Shown here: positions 1-8,575 of the stretch, in pieces
How the letters are laid out: each line of letters opens with the position of its first letter
How positions within the stretch are numbered: the stretch's first letter is position 1
Source of the DNA: VXPQ01 sp965248175
Lineage (GTDB): Bacteria; Bacteroidota; Rhodothermia; Rhodothermales; VXPQ01
Direction of reading: 5' to 3'
Assembly (NCBI GenBank): GCA_965248175.1
Contig: OZ252093.1
Coordinates: forward strand, 1,054,001 to 1,118,000
DNA length: 64,000 nucleotides
Notes under the pieces: model-generated
What the model was told of the DNA's origin: nothing
What the model saw: only the letters and a program-made list of their open reading frames with translations
Databases searched by the model: none
Position numbers and translations under genes: made by a program

Positions 1-10
1 GGAAGATCCG

Positions 11-958
11 ATGCTCCAGTTTTCATTCGAGGACGTGACCTACCAAAGCCGGAGGAGAAAGACGCGTAACCAGCGATTTTTGGAGCAGATGGATGCGGTG
101 CTTCCCTGGAAGGTTTTTCTTTTGGAATTGGAGTCTTTCTATCCGAAGGGCGCCAAGGGGCGTCCTCCGGTCGGTCTTGAGGTGATGCTTCGAATCTACT
201 TCATGCAGCAATGGTTCGGGCATTCGGATCCGGGCATGGAAGACGCCCTGCACGACAATATTGCGATGCGTCGTTTCGCTCGTCTGGAGGCGGGCTACGC
301 GCCGGACGAGACGACGATATGCAAGTTTCGTCACTGGCTTGAAGAGCGCGAGTTGACGAAGACGCTTCTGTCGATTAGCGGCAAGCACCTTCGTTCTTGT
401 GGCATCATGGTTCGCGAGGGCAGTATCGTGGACGCGACGATCATTTCTGCTCCGACGTCTACGAAGAACCGCTCTGGTCAGCGCGATCCTCAGATGAAGT
501 CCACTCGTAAGGCGAACAAGTGGCATTTCGGGATGAAAGCGCATATCGGCACGGACACGCAGGGCTATGTGCACAGCGTAGAAGTAACGGCGGCGAACGT
601 GCACGACGTGACGATGATGGAGCAGTGTCTTCACGGCGAGGAGAAGACGATCTACGGCGACAAGGGCTACGCGTGCCGAAAGCGCAAGGAGCGCGCCGAG
701 TCGCAAGGCGTCGCCTGGCGCGTGTTGCGCAAGGCGGCCAGAGGCAGGAAACTGACGTGCGCGGACGCTTCGTTCAATCGCAAGAGCAACCGCACTCGTG
801 CTCGCGTAGAGCATCCCTTCGGGGTGGTCAAGCACCTTTGGGGCTACCGCAAGACGCGCTACCGCGGGTTGCGCAAGAACGCGGCGCAGGTCTATACGCT
901 GTTTGCGCTGGCGAATTTCTTCATGGCGCGCAAGAAATTGATAGCGGTCGCGGGATAG
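11..958 (+). CDS. IS5-family transposase
   Basis: This is a DDE transposase of 315 aa, the usual size for the IS5 family. An N-terminal DUF772-like region (about residues 20-115) is followed by the DDE catalytic core. The likely catalytic residues are D141 in VDATI, D217 in YGDKGY and E267 in RVEHPFG. The frame is intact, so the enzyme could be active. The window begins only 10 bases upstream, so the left inverted repeat lies outside and the element's ends cannot be fixed. A GC-rich hairpin at about 963-993 follows the stop. The neighbouring IS1595 element makes this end of the window an insertion hot spot. Confidence 0.93.
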   Translation: MLQFSFEDVTYQSRRRKTRNQRFLEQMDAVLPWKVFLLELESFYPKGAKGRPPVGLEVMLRIYFMQQWFGHSDPGMEDALHDNIAMRRFARLEAGYAPDETTICKFRHWLEERELTKTLLSISGKHLRSCGIMVREGSIVDATIISAPTSTKNRSGQRDPQMKSTRKANKWHFGMKAHIGTDTQGYVHSVEVTAANVHDVTMMEQCLHGEEKTIYGDKGYACRKRKERAESQGVAWRVLRKAARGRKLTCADASFNRKSNRTRARVEHPFGVVKHLWGYRKTRYRGLRKNAAQVYTLFALANFFMARKKLIAVAG

Positions 959-1181
959 GTATGCCCGGGCGCCGCGTTTTGAGGCGTCCGGGGCGCTAAA
1001 ACGCAACAATATCGTAGATTCGGCCTTGAATCCGACCCCTGACGGCCCCTGTCCAACCTGAAATCGCCCTTCCCCGATCTCGAATCTTCAATTCGACTCC
1101 CAGTGATGGATTGATCAGAGTATCCAATAGTTACCAGGTATCCGATCATTTCCGGGACCCGGGTAGTGGCGAGTCTCACAG
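959..1181. other. Intergenic remnant between two insertion sequences
   Basis: No gene is supported here. The stretch holds a GC-rich imperfect hairpin (about 963-993), an alternative stem at 974-980/998-1004, and presumably the right end of the IS5-type element, which cannot be placed without its left end. Bases 1176-1181, read on the minus strand, supply the ancestral last codon (CTG) and stop (TGA) of the helicase gene, now separated from it by the IS1595 insertion. Confidence 0.5.
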
Positions 1182-1207
1182 TTTTATTTGGGAATTATAA
1201 GGAATTG

Positions 1208-1236
1208 TTGACAAGAAGGAATAAATATCGTATTAT
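1208..1236 (+). promoter_or_regulatory. Transposase promoter overlapping left inverted repeat
   Basis: A TTGACA box (1208-1213) and a TATTAT box (1231-1236) are separated by exactly 17 bases, a near-consensus sigma70 arrangement. Five of the six -35 bases belong to the inverted repeat. The transposase ATG at 1251 lies 14 bases after the -10 box, so the leader would be very short. Confidence 0.7.
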
Positions 1237-1250
1237 TACAGGTGCACAAA

Positions 1251-2204
1251 ATGGAGACCGTCATGGCACATGTAGCACCTGGAAAAGCGCACCGCAGCGG
1301 CATTACCCTGATGCAACTGGCCGATATGTTTCCCGACGAGGAAGCGGCCCGCAAGTGGTTCGAATCTCGTATCTGGCCGGACGGTCGCCATTGCCCGCGC
1401 TGCAAGGGAACACGCACCCGCGAAGCGTCTCATCATTGCATGCCCTACTGGTGCACCGACTGCCGCAAGTACTTTTCCGTCAAGGTCGGAACGGTCATGG
1501 AGGGGTCGAATCTGTCGCTCCGCAAATGGGCGTATGCGATTTACCTGCATACGACAAATCTGAAAGGCGTTTCCTCGATGAAACTGCATCGGGATATCGG
1601 GATCGCGCAGAACTCGGCGTGGCACCTGCTCCAACGCATCCGCAAGGCGTTCGAGGGCGCCGATAACGACCTGTTCGGCGGCCCCGTTGAAGTCGATGAG
1701 ACGTACGTAGGGGGCACGGAATCGAACAAGCACGAATCGAAGAAACTCCACGCTGGCCGGGGAACTGTAGGCAAGACCGCCGTTGTCGGAGCAAAGGATC
1801 GGGCCACTGGCAAGATCAAGGCGGAAGTCGTGCAGAATACGACAAGCCGGACGTTGCAAGGCTTCGTTCTGGACAACGCCGAATTGGGTGCGGTCGTCTA
1901 CACGGACGACAACAAGGCATACGCGGGTCTGCGGTACATCTACGACCTTGCGAGCGTCCAGCACTCGGTAGGCGAATACGTACGCGGCATGGCGCACACC
2001 AACGGCATAGAATCGTTCTGGGCAACCCTCAAACGAGCACACAAGGGCGTATACCACAAGATGAGCCGCAAGCACCTTCACCGCTATGTGGCGGATTTCT
2101 CAGGCCGCCACGGATTGCGCGAACTCGACACGCTGGAACAGATGGGCCTTGTCGCCTGCGCAATGGTGGGCAAGCGGCTCCGGTACAGAACGCTGGTGGC
2201 TTAA
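1251..2204 (+). CDS. IS1595-family (ISXO2-like) transposase
   Basis: This protein of 317 aa moves the surrounding element. It has an N-terminal zinc ribbon with two CxxC pairs (C48/C51 and C68/C71) and an ISXO2-type DDE core: D149 in VEVDETYVGG, the acidic YTDDNKAY block near 218-225, and the HTNGIESFW motif near residue 250. Full family length and an open frame suggest activity. I chose ATG 1251 over the in-frame GTG at 1242 because an AGG lies at a suitable distance upstream. The stop overlaps the stop of the convergent methyltransferase fragment through the palindrome TTAA at 2201-2204. Confidence 0.93.
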   Translation: METVMAHVAPGKAHRSGITLMQLADMFPDEEAARKWFESRIWPDGRHCPRCKGTRTREASHHCMPYWCTDCRKYFSVKVGTVMEGSNLSLRKWAYAIYLHTTNLKGVSSMKLHRDIGIAQNSAWHLLQRIRKAFEGADNDLFGGPVEVDETYVGGTESNKHESKKLHAGRGTVGKTAVVGAKDRATGKIKAEVVQNTTSRTLQGFVLDNAELGAVVYTDDNKAYAGLRYIYDLASVQHSVGEYVRGMAHTNGIESFWATLKRAHKGVYHKMSRKHLHRYVADFSGRHGLRELDTLEQMGLVACAMVGKRLRYRTLVA

Positions 2205-2515
2205 TCCGGCACGGACCGCAAGCCCGCGCCATGCGATAGGCCCGCAGCGTCGATGATTGCGTACACCGCAGGGGATATCTCGCCATGCCAGGCAAGGTCT
2301 ACGTCAGAGAGTGTCCACGTATCCTTAAAGGCGGCCTCTGAACCTATTGGGGCGGAATAGTTGCGGTTAGAGTTGAACGGCGGGTCGAGGTAGATGAGAT
2401 CGACCGAGGCGGAGTTCATGCCCCTCATTACGTCCAGATTGTCGCCCGTCCACAGGGTCCGGTTTGCCCAATTCGGCCCGGTTGTTGCCGTGTGTGTGTG
2501 TGTGTGTGTGTGCAT
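2201..2515 (-). pseudogene. Truncated DNA methyltransferase passenger (N-terminal fragment)
   Basis: The 104-aa product matches the start of a beta-class site-specific DNA methyltransferase: WTGDNLDVM, then the catalytic motif IV as LIYLDPPFNSNRNY, then a DTWTL segment. Intact relatives continue for several hundred residues with the AdoMet-binding motifs, which are absent here. The frame ends within the transposase stop codon. The fragment is therefore unlikely to methylate DNA. The start codon runs directly into an (CA)11 repeat encoding alternating His-Thr, and a promoter overlapping the right inverted repeat faces it. It lies wholly inside the IS1595 element and so travels as a passenger. 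Confidence 0.75.
2491..2512 (+). repeat. (TG)11 dinucleotide microsatellite
   Basis: Eleven TG units on the plus strand, (CA)11 on the coding strand, start immediately after the ATG of the methyltransferase fragment. Changes in copy number would shift the frame, an arrangement known from phase-variable methyltransferase genes. Confidence 0.95.
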
Positions 2516-2532
2516 CGTATACCTATAAAGCC

Positions 2533-5500
2533 CTATACTGCAGGGGCCTGTATACGAGGAAGATCGCAGGCCGTCAACAATTCCTTATAATTCCCTTTTA
2601 TTTCCCTCAGATCCACATTTCTATTCTCGAAATCCGCTTTCAGCCTCAAATGCGTTAGTCCCTCATCGATCAACCAGTTCATTTCATCCGGCTCGGTGGA
2701 ACAGCGATGCAGCCTCACGGGCACGGCGTCTTGCAGATTACGCATGCGCCCGTTCGACCACAGCCGCTGATCCAGCACCACGAATAACCCCTTGTCTATT
2801 TCCGAACGGATAAGGCGTCCGAATCCCTGCCGCAATTTCAGTTTGGTGGTGGGCCGGTAATATCTTTCCCAGAATGTATCGCCCATGTATTCTTGCCGGT
2901 GCGCAATAAGCGGATCTCCGAGGTTCGGGTTGGGCAGACGTACCACAATGACTTGCGAAAGCGTTGCGCCGGGAAAATCCACGCCGGTCCAGAATCGATC
3001 CACTCCGAAGAGCACGCTGTGCTCCGTGGTGCGGAATGCATTGATTTCGGCAAGGCTGCTTCCGTCCTGCAACAGGGGATCGATGCCGTATCGCTCCAGA
3101 ACGGGCTGCACCTGTTCGTAGATATAGCGCATTTCTTCCGTGCTGGTGAACAGCGCCAGTGTGCGCCCATTCAGCGCCACTGCAAGCCGGGCAAGGGCGC
3201 CGGCAGCTTCTTTACGCCACCTGCTTTTTCGTTGCGCAGAACCGTTGGACAAATAGGGTGGAATAGAGTTGGTTACAAACCCCTTTACATTTTTGGCATA
3301 ATCGAAAGGCGAGGCAATGCGTCTCGACGTGTGCGTATCGAACGGAATCCCCAGGTTATCGGAAAACAGATCGAGACAGTTGTCCACGAACAATGTCGCC
3401 GAGGTGAAGAGGGTGGTCGCATAGTGCTTGCAACATGTTTCTTTCAGCACTGTCGAGATGTCATAGGGAATTTTTTGCAGGGTCCATCCCTCCCCGCGGA
3501 AGGTGCAAATATGTACGAAATCGTCCGAGGGGTAATCGTTTGCAATTTCCGACGCCTCGAAGCCCAGCTCCTTTGCGAACCGGATATATTTTACGATGCG
3601 CGCTTTTTCGCGTTGCATGCGCCTGTTTCCGGCGTCCTCGTATAGTTCGCTGTGCAGCAGGGCGTCCCAGCATGTAGCAATATGATCGAAGCGGGCAGCC
3701 AGCGAGGACAGGTGCGTTTGGAAATGCTTTCCAGCCGCCGGGTGCATCGTGACCCATCGTCTGGTTTCCCGGTCAGGATAGTCCCTGGACATTTCTCCGA
3801 TAATGTTCAGGAGGACGTGTATTTCCTCGCAATCCGAGCGAATGGACTGCACGTTCGAAAGAGCTTGTTCGAGTGTGTCGTCATCGGCTATTTGCTTTCC
3901 GGCAGCCTGCAACGATTTCGTAAAACGATCTTCCAGAATTTGCGCAAATCCACGCCGGTGTTCGGAGCCCGCAATCCGTTGCAAAAACCTGCGCCGAATA
4001 CGGTAGGTGGACAGGATCATGGTAGCGGCGTTGCGCAAGTTGTCCGGAAATTGATCCGCCTCGTCGATCAGGCACACTTGCGCCGGTTCCTGTATCTGGC
4101 TGTCCATGAGAGGCAGTTTGTAGTGGTTCGTAACCACGATGTCCGCCTCGCGGGCTTTTTGCAGATGCCGGGGGTAGATACAGGATGCGCCCATGCGGCA
4201 CAGGTCGGATGTGCAGGCCACCGCTGCATTCGCCTCATCGAGAAAATCGTCCAGATCGGGAAATCGTCGCCGGAAAAAATTCCAGGGGATGTTTTCCGTT
4301 TCTCCCCGGTTGCGCACGAGGACCAGGAACAGAAACAGCCAGACCAGGCGCTTCTCTGTCAGGACGCCGCGAGATGCGCTTGCAGGACGTTTCCGTCGTG
4401 TCGGGGAAATCTTTCCGGTGTTCCGGTCCGGTTCTGCCGGTCCATACGCTTCCTCGAACAGATCGACCACGGCAGTTATGCACAAAAAGTTGCTTTTGCC
4501 CTTGAGCGGCGCTGCCTTGAAATCCTGGTAAAGCGATCCCGTACGGGTAAGGCGCGGCCATTCCGTTTCGAGGAGGTGGTCCTGTAAATTTTTCGTGGCC
4601 GTGGCGATAATGATTTTGCCGACCTTGCAGCCGCGCGCCTCCGGAGCGCGGCCCTGTCGAATACATTCGCAGGCCGGTATCAGATATCCCAGCGTTTTCC
4701 CTGTGCCTGTTCCGGCCTCAATGGCGTATATGCCTTCCTTATTGATGGCGTCGGCGCAGAAGCGGGCGAAGGCCTGTTGTTCGCGCCGGGGCCGGAAGCC
4801 TTCTATCTCTTCGACGAGCCGGGTAAAGGCCCCGTCCACGTGTTCAAAGCTGACTATTGGCGGGGCTGCTGTTTCTTCTGAAGAGCGCTCTGCGTCGACC
4901 TGTCGGGGGGACGGCATGCGCCCATTGCCCCGGTGCGCCTCGCTCCCGTTAAGGAGTGCGATGTCAGGCGGTTCCGGCATGCGCGGACTTGTTTCCGTTG
5001 CAGGAGGCGCCGAAGCTGTGCGCGCTTCCCGGGTCAGAAGACCGTTCCACGAATCCGTATCGGGGATGGTATCAGGCGCCTTGTCCCCATAAGGTTTGGC
5101 GAACAGGTCGTTGCTCCACCGGATGCTGTGCGCCATGCCGGCTACCTTTAATGTCGCCCGAAAATCTTCGAATGCGCCGGAGGATTCACTTTGCGGCGCC
5201 ATGGCCTGGTCAAGCAGGCTGTATACGAGCGCGTATCCCGGTTTTGCCTGCGATTCGGAGCGAATCGCATCGATAATATCTTGCAACAGGTTGCCAAAGC
5301 TGCGTACGAGGAGCGGCAACCGGGGGTCGGAACGGTTCCATTCGGTTTCCGGAATGGATTCCCGGATCAACGTTTCCTCGTCCCGGAGATCGCGGTCGGG
5401 AAGAAAGAACCGGGCCATCTCGCCAAGATCGACGCAGACAGGGGTGCGCCCGGTTCGGCCGTTTTCGGTCCAGATCGGTGGGGATCGGAGAACGGTGTGT

Positions 5501-5817
5501 TGGAACCAGCCCCGTTGCCGGTTCCGGTTGTACAGGAAAAGCACGTCCAGATCGGCGAAGAAGGGGGCGATGTCCGATTCTGCTTTTTCCCAGGACGGTT
5601 TCCCTTCCCGGAGCTCCTTGCCAATCCGACTTTGTTCATAGAGCCGCCGCGTGAGGTTGCGTCCGGGGTCAAGAATCCAATCTTTTGCGAGGGGCGCATC
5701 GCCGCCCGAATACCGCATCCCGGCGATATGAAAAATCTTGTCGCGTCCGGGCCGGTTGCCCGTAGCGAAAAGATGCCCGACGCCAATCTTGAGTATCTCT
5801 TCCGGCAAGGTTCTCAT
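2533..5817 (-). CDS. DinG-like Fe-S superfamily 2 DNA helicase, C-terminus altered by IS insertion
   Basis: This is an ATP-dependent DNA helicase of the DinG/XPD group (1094 aa). The Walker A motif AGTGTGKT is at 368-375 and the DEAD box at 585-588. The Fe-S cysteines C446, C535, C540 and C546 show the x4/x5 spacing of DinG. VTNH lies near 562 and the motif VI block QGFGRLIRSE near the C-terminus. About 340 residues precede the helicase core. Residues 1-190 have the layout of a DEDD exonuclease domain, as in Gram-positive DinG, but the acidic motifs are not evident, so it is probably degenerate. The last 20 residues are encoded by the IS1595 right end. Before insertion the protein would have ended one codon after K1074. 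Confidence 0.9.
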   Translation of the reverse strand: MRTLPEEILKIGVGHLFATGNRPGRDKIFHIAGMRYSGGDAPLAKDWILDPGRNLTRRLYEQSRIGKELREGKPSWEKAESDIAPFFADLDVLFLYNRNRQRGWFQHTVLRSPPIWTENGRTGRTPVCVDLGEMARFFLPDRDLRDEETLIRESIPETEWNRSDPRLPLLVRSFGNLLQDIIDAIRSESQAKPGYALVYSLLDQAMAPQSESSGAFEDFRATLKVAGMAHSIRWSNDLFAKPYGDKAPDTIPDTDSWNGLLTREARTASAPPATETSPRMPEPPDIALLNGSEAHRGNGRMPSPRQVDAERSSEETAAPPIVSFEHVDGAFTRLVEEIEGFRPRREQQAFARFCADAINKEGIYAIEAGTGTGKTLGYLIPACECIRQGRAPEARGCKVGKIIIATATKNLQDHLLETEWPRLTRTGSLYQDFKAAPLKGKSNFLCITAVVDLFEEAYGPAEPDRNTGKISPTRRKRPASASRGVLTEKRLVWLFLFLVLVRNRGETENIPWNFFRRRFPDLDDFLDEANAAVACTSDLCRMGASCIYPRHLQKAREADIVVTNHYKLPLMDSQIQEPAQVCLIDEADQFPDNLRNAATMILSTYRIRRRFLQRIAGSEHRRGFAQILEDRFTKSLQAAGKQIADDDTLEQALSNVQSIRSDCEEIHVLLNIIGEMSRDYPDRETRRWVTMHPAAGKHFQTHLSSLAARFDHIATCWDALLHSELYEDAGNRRMQREKARIVKYIRFAKELGFEASEIANDYPSDDFVHICTFRGEGWTLQKIPYDISTVLKETCCKHYATTLFTSATLFVDNCLDLFSDNLGIPFDTHTSRRIASPFDYAKNVKGFVTNSIPPYLSNGSAQRKSRWRKEAAGALARLAVALNGRTLALFTSTEEMRYIYEQVQPVLERYGIDPLLQDGSSLAEINAFRTTEHSVLFGVDRFWTGVDFPGATLSQVIVVRLPNPNLGDPLIAHRQEYMGDTFWERYYRPTTKLKLRQGFGRLIRSEIDKGLFVVLDQRLWSNGRMRNLQDAVPVRLHRCSTEPDEMNWLIDEGLTHLRLKADFENRNVDLREIKGNYKELLTACDLPRIQAPAV
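2549..2577 (-). promoter_or_regulatory. Inward promoter overlapping right inverted repeat
   Basis: On the minus strand TTGACG (2577-2572) and TATACA (2554-2549) are separated by 17 bases. The -35 box uses the inner end of the inverted repeat, mirroring the transposase promoter at the left end. It points at the methyltransferase fragment starting at 2515. Confidence 0.6.
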
Positions 5818-6011
5818 ACCGTGGGCGCGTACGGCGACGGCAAGGCGATCCGGGCGTCAGGGGCGACGAAACCCCATGCCGCGCATCGCCTTGAATTTTC
5901 CTGAAAATATAACCGTCCGCGCTTTTTTGCCGCATGGTGCGTCATGCGCCGCCGCCCCGCTTCCTTTGCGTACAAGCCGGGCTGCGCCCCATTTTTCCGT
6001 ATCCGCCCCCT

Positions 6012-7421
6012 TCAATATGCATTCTTGTTCACGAACCCGGACCAGAGTGTCATGATCATGATCTTGATGTCCAGGCGGAGGGACCAGTTTCGGATATAGT
6101 ACAGGTCGTACTCGATGCGTTTTTCGATGGAGGTGTCGCCTCGCCAACCATTGACCTGCGCCCATCCGGTGATGCCTGCCTTCACTTTGTGGCGCAGCAT
6201 GTAGCGGGGCACGCGCTCCCGGAATTGCTCGATGAATACCGGACGCTCGGGCCTCGGCCCCACGACCGACATGTCGCCCTTGAACACATTGATGAATTGC
6301 GGCAGTTCGTCGAGGGAGGTGCGTCGCATGAGTGCCCCGAGCCGGGTAGCTCTTTTTTCGCCTGGCTGTGCCCATACGGCGCCGGTGGCGGCTTCGGCGT
6401 CCACGGGCATGGATCGGAATTTCAGCATATCGAAGGTGCGTCCGTTCAGCCCCATCCGGTTCTGTTTGTAAAACACAGGCCCGGGCGAGGAGAGCTTCAC
6501 GCCTACGGCAAGCAGTAGCAGGAGCGGGGACAGGAGAACGAGTACCGCCGAGGCAAAGGCGACATCCACGATACGCTTTGTGATGCGGGCGAATTCCAGA
6601 GGCGCTTCGTCGACGAGGTGGATGATGGGCAGGCCCTCCACGCTGGTGACGCGGCTGTTCACGATGTCGAAGTGAAACAGATCCGGGACGAGGCAGATGT
6701 GCGCCAGCCGGGTGGACAGCTCGTTCACGAGGGGCTGGATCCGATGCAGGACAGTGAGCGGGAGGGCAATATAGACGTAGTCGATGGGGCGACCTTGCTT
6801 CTGGAAACGGTCCACGACGGCCACAACCTCCGAGATGCCGCCCAGTACGTCTTCCTGATCCTGTTTGTGGTCGTCGAGGAAGCCTGCGATTTCGAAACCG
6901 ATCCAGGGATATTGCCGCAACGCTTCTTCGAGTTTGCGTCCAGCGTTTCCCGCTCCCAGAATAAGGACGCGGCGCAGGTACATTCCCTGCTTGCGAGCGC
7001 GCCGGAGCAGCATATACATGGCGATGCGGGCGAGTATCATCAGCATCGGGGTAACGGCGCCGAAGAGCATCATGTGGAGGCGCGAGAAATACAGCTCGCG
7101 GTAGAAGGACAGCGAAGCAGTGACCACGATCAGGCCCATGACCACCGCTTTGGTCACGCTGAGCGTGAGATGCGTCATGCGCTGCAGGCGGTCGGGGGTG
7201 TACAGGCCGGAAAACCAGAAGACTCCCATCGAAACGATGAGTACCCACGGAAGAAAGCTGAGGTACCGGGAGAGGGGCAGCCATTCCGGTGGGGGTATGA
7301 ACCCTATCCACGAGAGGACTTCGAAGCGGATAAACCAGGCGAGAATCCACCCGATGACGATCAGGGCAAGATCGACGGCGAACAGGATGCGCTGAAACAG
7401 CCGGCTTTGCTCTTGTAACAT
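6012..7421 (-). CDS. Undecaprenyl-phosphate sugar phosphotransferase (WcaJ/PssY-like)
   Basis: This integral membrane enzyme of 469 aa would transfer a sugar-1-phosphate to undecaprenyl phosphate, the first step of exopolysaccharide or O-unit synthesis. About four N-terminal membrane helices (residues 10-125) lead into a Rossmann-like CoA_binding_3 region (VLILGAGNAGRKL, near 150). Another helix near 290 precedes the catalytic bacterial sugar-transferase domain, with KRIVDVAFA, SPGPVFYKQNRMG, LKFRSM, SLDELPQ and VGPRPERP. The C-terminal YDLYYIRNWSL block is complete. It may work with the glycosyltransferase fusion at 10493-12622. The sugar cannot be told from sequence. Confidence 0.9.
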   Translation of the reverse strand: MLQEQSRLFQRILFAVDLALIVIGWILAWFIRFEVLSWIGFIPPPEWLPLSRYLSFLPWVLIVSMGVFWFSGLYTPDRLQRMTHLTLSVTKAVVMGLIVVTASLSFYRELYFSRLHMMLFGAVTPMLMILARIAMYMLLRRARKQGMYLRRVLILGAGNAGRKLEEALRQYPWIGFEIAGFLDDHKQDQEDVLGGISEVVAVVDRFQKQGRPIDYVYIALPLTVLHRIQPLVNELSTRLAHICLVPDLFHFDIVNSRVTSVEGLPIIHLVDEAPLEFARITKRIVDVAFASAVLVLLSPLLLLLAVGVKLSSPGPVFYKQNRMGLNGRTFDMLKFRSMPVDAEAATGAVWAQPGEKRATRLGALMRRTSLDELPQFINVFKGDMSVVGPRPERPVFIEQFRERVPRYMLRHKVKAGITGWAQVNGWRGDTSIEKRIEYDLYYIRNWSLRLDIKIMIMTLWSGFVNKNAY

Positions 7422-7558
7422 AGAGGCGCTGCGTCGTTACGTTGTAGATGCTTTTGCCGTAGCGCTACTGCATGCAAGGTGGTCCTGACAGGTTCGGAAG
7501 GGCGGGCCTGGGGTGAAGCGGGAGTGAGCGGAATCGTTGCCGGTCAAATCCTTCTTTG

Positions 7559-8527
7559 TCAAATCTTTCTTCGGGTGGAATGTTTCTGCGCCCGGTCGAT
7601 GTCCTGTCCGGCGGCGTGCCGGGCCAGTGCCAGCGCACCGACCACGCCGGCGTCGTCTCCCAGTCCCGGGGGCACGATGAACGTTTCCGGATGGTTGACG
7701 ATTTCCGGGCTTTGCAGGTAGTCGGCCAGCAGGTTCTGTACGCGCTGCCGGATGCGCGGGAACAGGTGGTGCTGGTGCATGACGCCCCCGCCAAGGATAA
7801 TGCGCTGCGGGGAGAGTACACATGCGATGTTCACCAGCGCGGCGGAGAGATAGTGGACCGCATGGCTCCATATTTCGTGGTCGGGGGGCAGGTGATCCGG
7901 TGGGCCGCCTGCGCGGGCGTGCAGCGCCGGACCGGACACCATGCCTTCGAGGCAATCTCCATGGAAGGGGCATACGCCCTCGAAGTCGTCGCCTTCGGCG
8001 CGCGGCAGCCTCATGTGCCCCATTTCCGGATGCAGCAGGCCGTGTATTCGTATGCCGCCGACCAGTGCTCCACCGCCTACCCCTGTGCCGATCGTCAGAT
8101 ACGCGAACGTATGCAGGCCCTTCGCGGCGCCGAGCGCGCCCTCCCCGACGGCGGCAGCGTTCGTATCCGTATCAAAGCCGACGGGTACGTCGAGCGCTCG
8201 TCCGAGGCGGCCTGCAAAATCGGTGTGGCGCCATCTCTCTTTGGGCGTGGTGGTGATATATCCCCAGGTGGGGGAGCCGGGACGGGGATCTACAGGACCG
8301 AACGACCCAATGCCCAGTGCGGTCAATGCACCGTTTCCCGCCCGGGACCGGAAGAAGTCGATGGCTCGGCCGATCGTTTCGGCGGGCGTAGTAGTGGGAA
8401 ATTCGATGCGCTCGAGCAGCGAGAGCGAAGCGTCGCCGATGGCGCATACGAACTTTGTGCCTCCGGCCTCGATGCCGCCGTAGCGTGCAGGCATGTTTTG
8501 TGCCGGAGTGTTCACAGAGCCATTCAT
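7559..8527 (-). CDS. ROK-family sugar kinase (fructokinase/glucokinase-like)
   Basis: This 322-aa cytoplasmic kinase belongs to the ROK family, which phosphorylates hexoses with ATP. The N-terminal phosphate loop GGIEAGGTKF, the FDTDTNAA motif with the catalytic Asp, the glycine-rich TIGTGVGGG loop and the zinc-type HPEMGHM...CPFHGDCLEG motif are all present. The zinc motif and overall sequence resemble ScrK/GmuE-type fructokinases more than glucokinases. ATG 8527 is chosen; an in-frame TTG at 8563 and ATG 8494 are alternatives. It lies just downstream of nadC on the same strand and is probably co-transcribed. A short direct repeat near 7544-7568 affects only the C-terminal tail. Confidence 0.87.
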   Translation of the reverse strand: MNGSVNTPAQNMPARYGGIEAGGTKFVCAIGDASLSLLERIEFPTTTPAETIGRAIDFFRSRAGNGALTALGIGSFGPVDPRPGSPTWGYITTTPKERWRHTDFAGRLGRALDVPVGFDTDTNAAAVGEGALGAAKGLHTFAYLTIGTGVGGGALVGGIRIHGLLHPEMGHMRLPRAEGDDFEGVCPFHGDCLEGMVSGPALHARAGGPPDHLPPDHEIWSHAVHYLSAALVNIACVLSPQRIILGGGVMHQHHLFPRIRQRVQNLLADYLQSPEIVNHPETFIVPPGLGDDAGVVGALALARHAAGQDIDRAQKHSTRRKI

Positions 8528-8575
8528 GGGATTTATCGCAGGGACAGGTCCTGCATCGTGCAACAGAAGTCCCTG

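Larger units (their letters stand above)
1190..2595 (+). mobile_element. Complete IS1595-family insertion sequence with passenger gene fragment
   Basis: The element is 1406 bp long. Its perfect 23-bp terminal inverted repeats lie at 1190-1212 and 2573-2595. It is flanked by an 8-bp direct repeat, TTTTATTT, at 1182-1189 and 2596-2603. Target duplications of 8 bp are typical of IS1595. It carries an ISXO2-like transposase (plus strand) and a truncated DNA-methyltransferase gene (minus strand) that converge on a shared TTAA. Each inverted repeat contains the -35 box of an inward-facing promoter. The element entered the last codons of the helicase gene to the right. Perfect repeats and an exact target duplication suggest recent insertion. 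Confidence 0.95.

Noticed and set aside
963..993. Hairpin after IS5 transposase as a rho-independent terminator
   Set aside because: The stem has a mismatch and a bulge, no T-run follows, and an alternative stem (974-980/998-1004) competes, so it may simply be part of the element end.
892..1179. Minus-strand frame of 95 codons between the two insertion sequences
   Set aside because: No motif; the sequence overlaps the IS5 transposase end and the restored helicase stop.
2533..5817. Helicase as a CRISPR type IV CasDinG
   Set aside because: No csf or cas genes and no repeat array are present; the Fe-S spacing is that of ordinary DinG.
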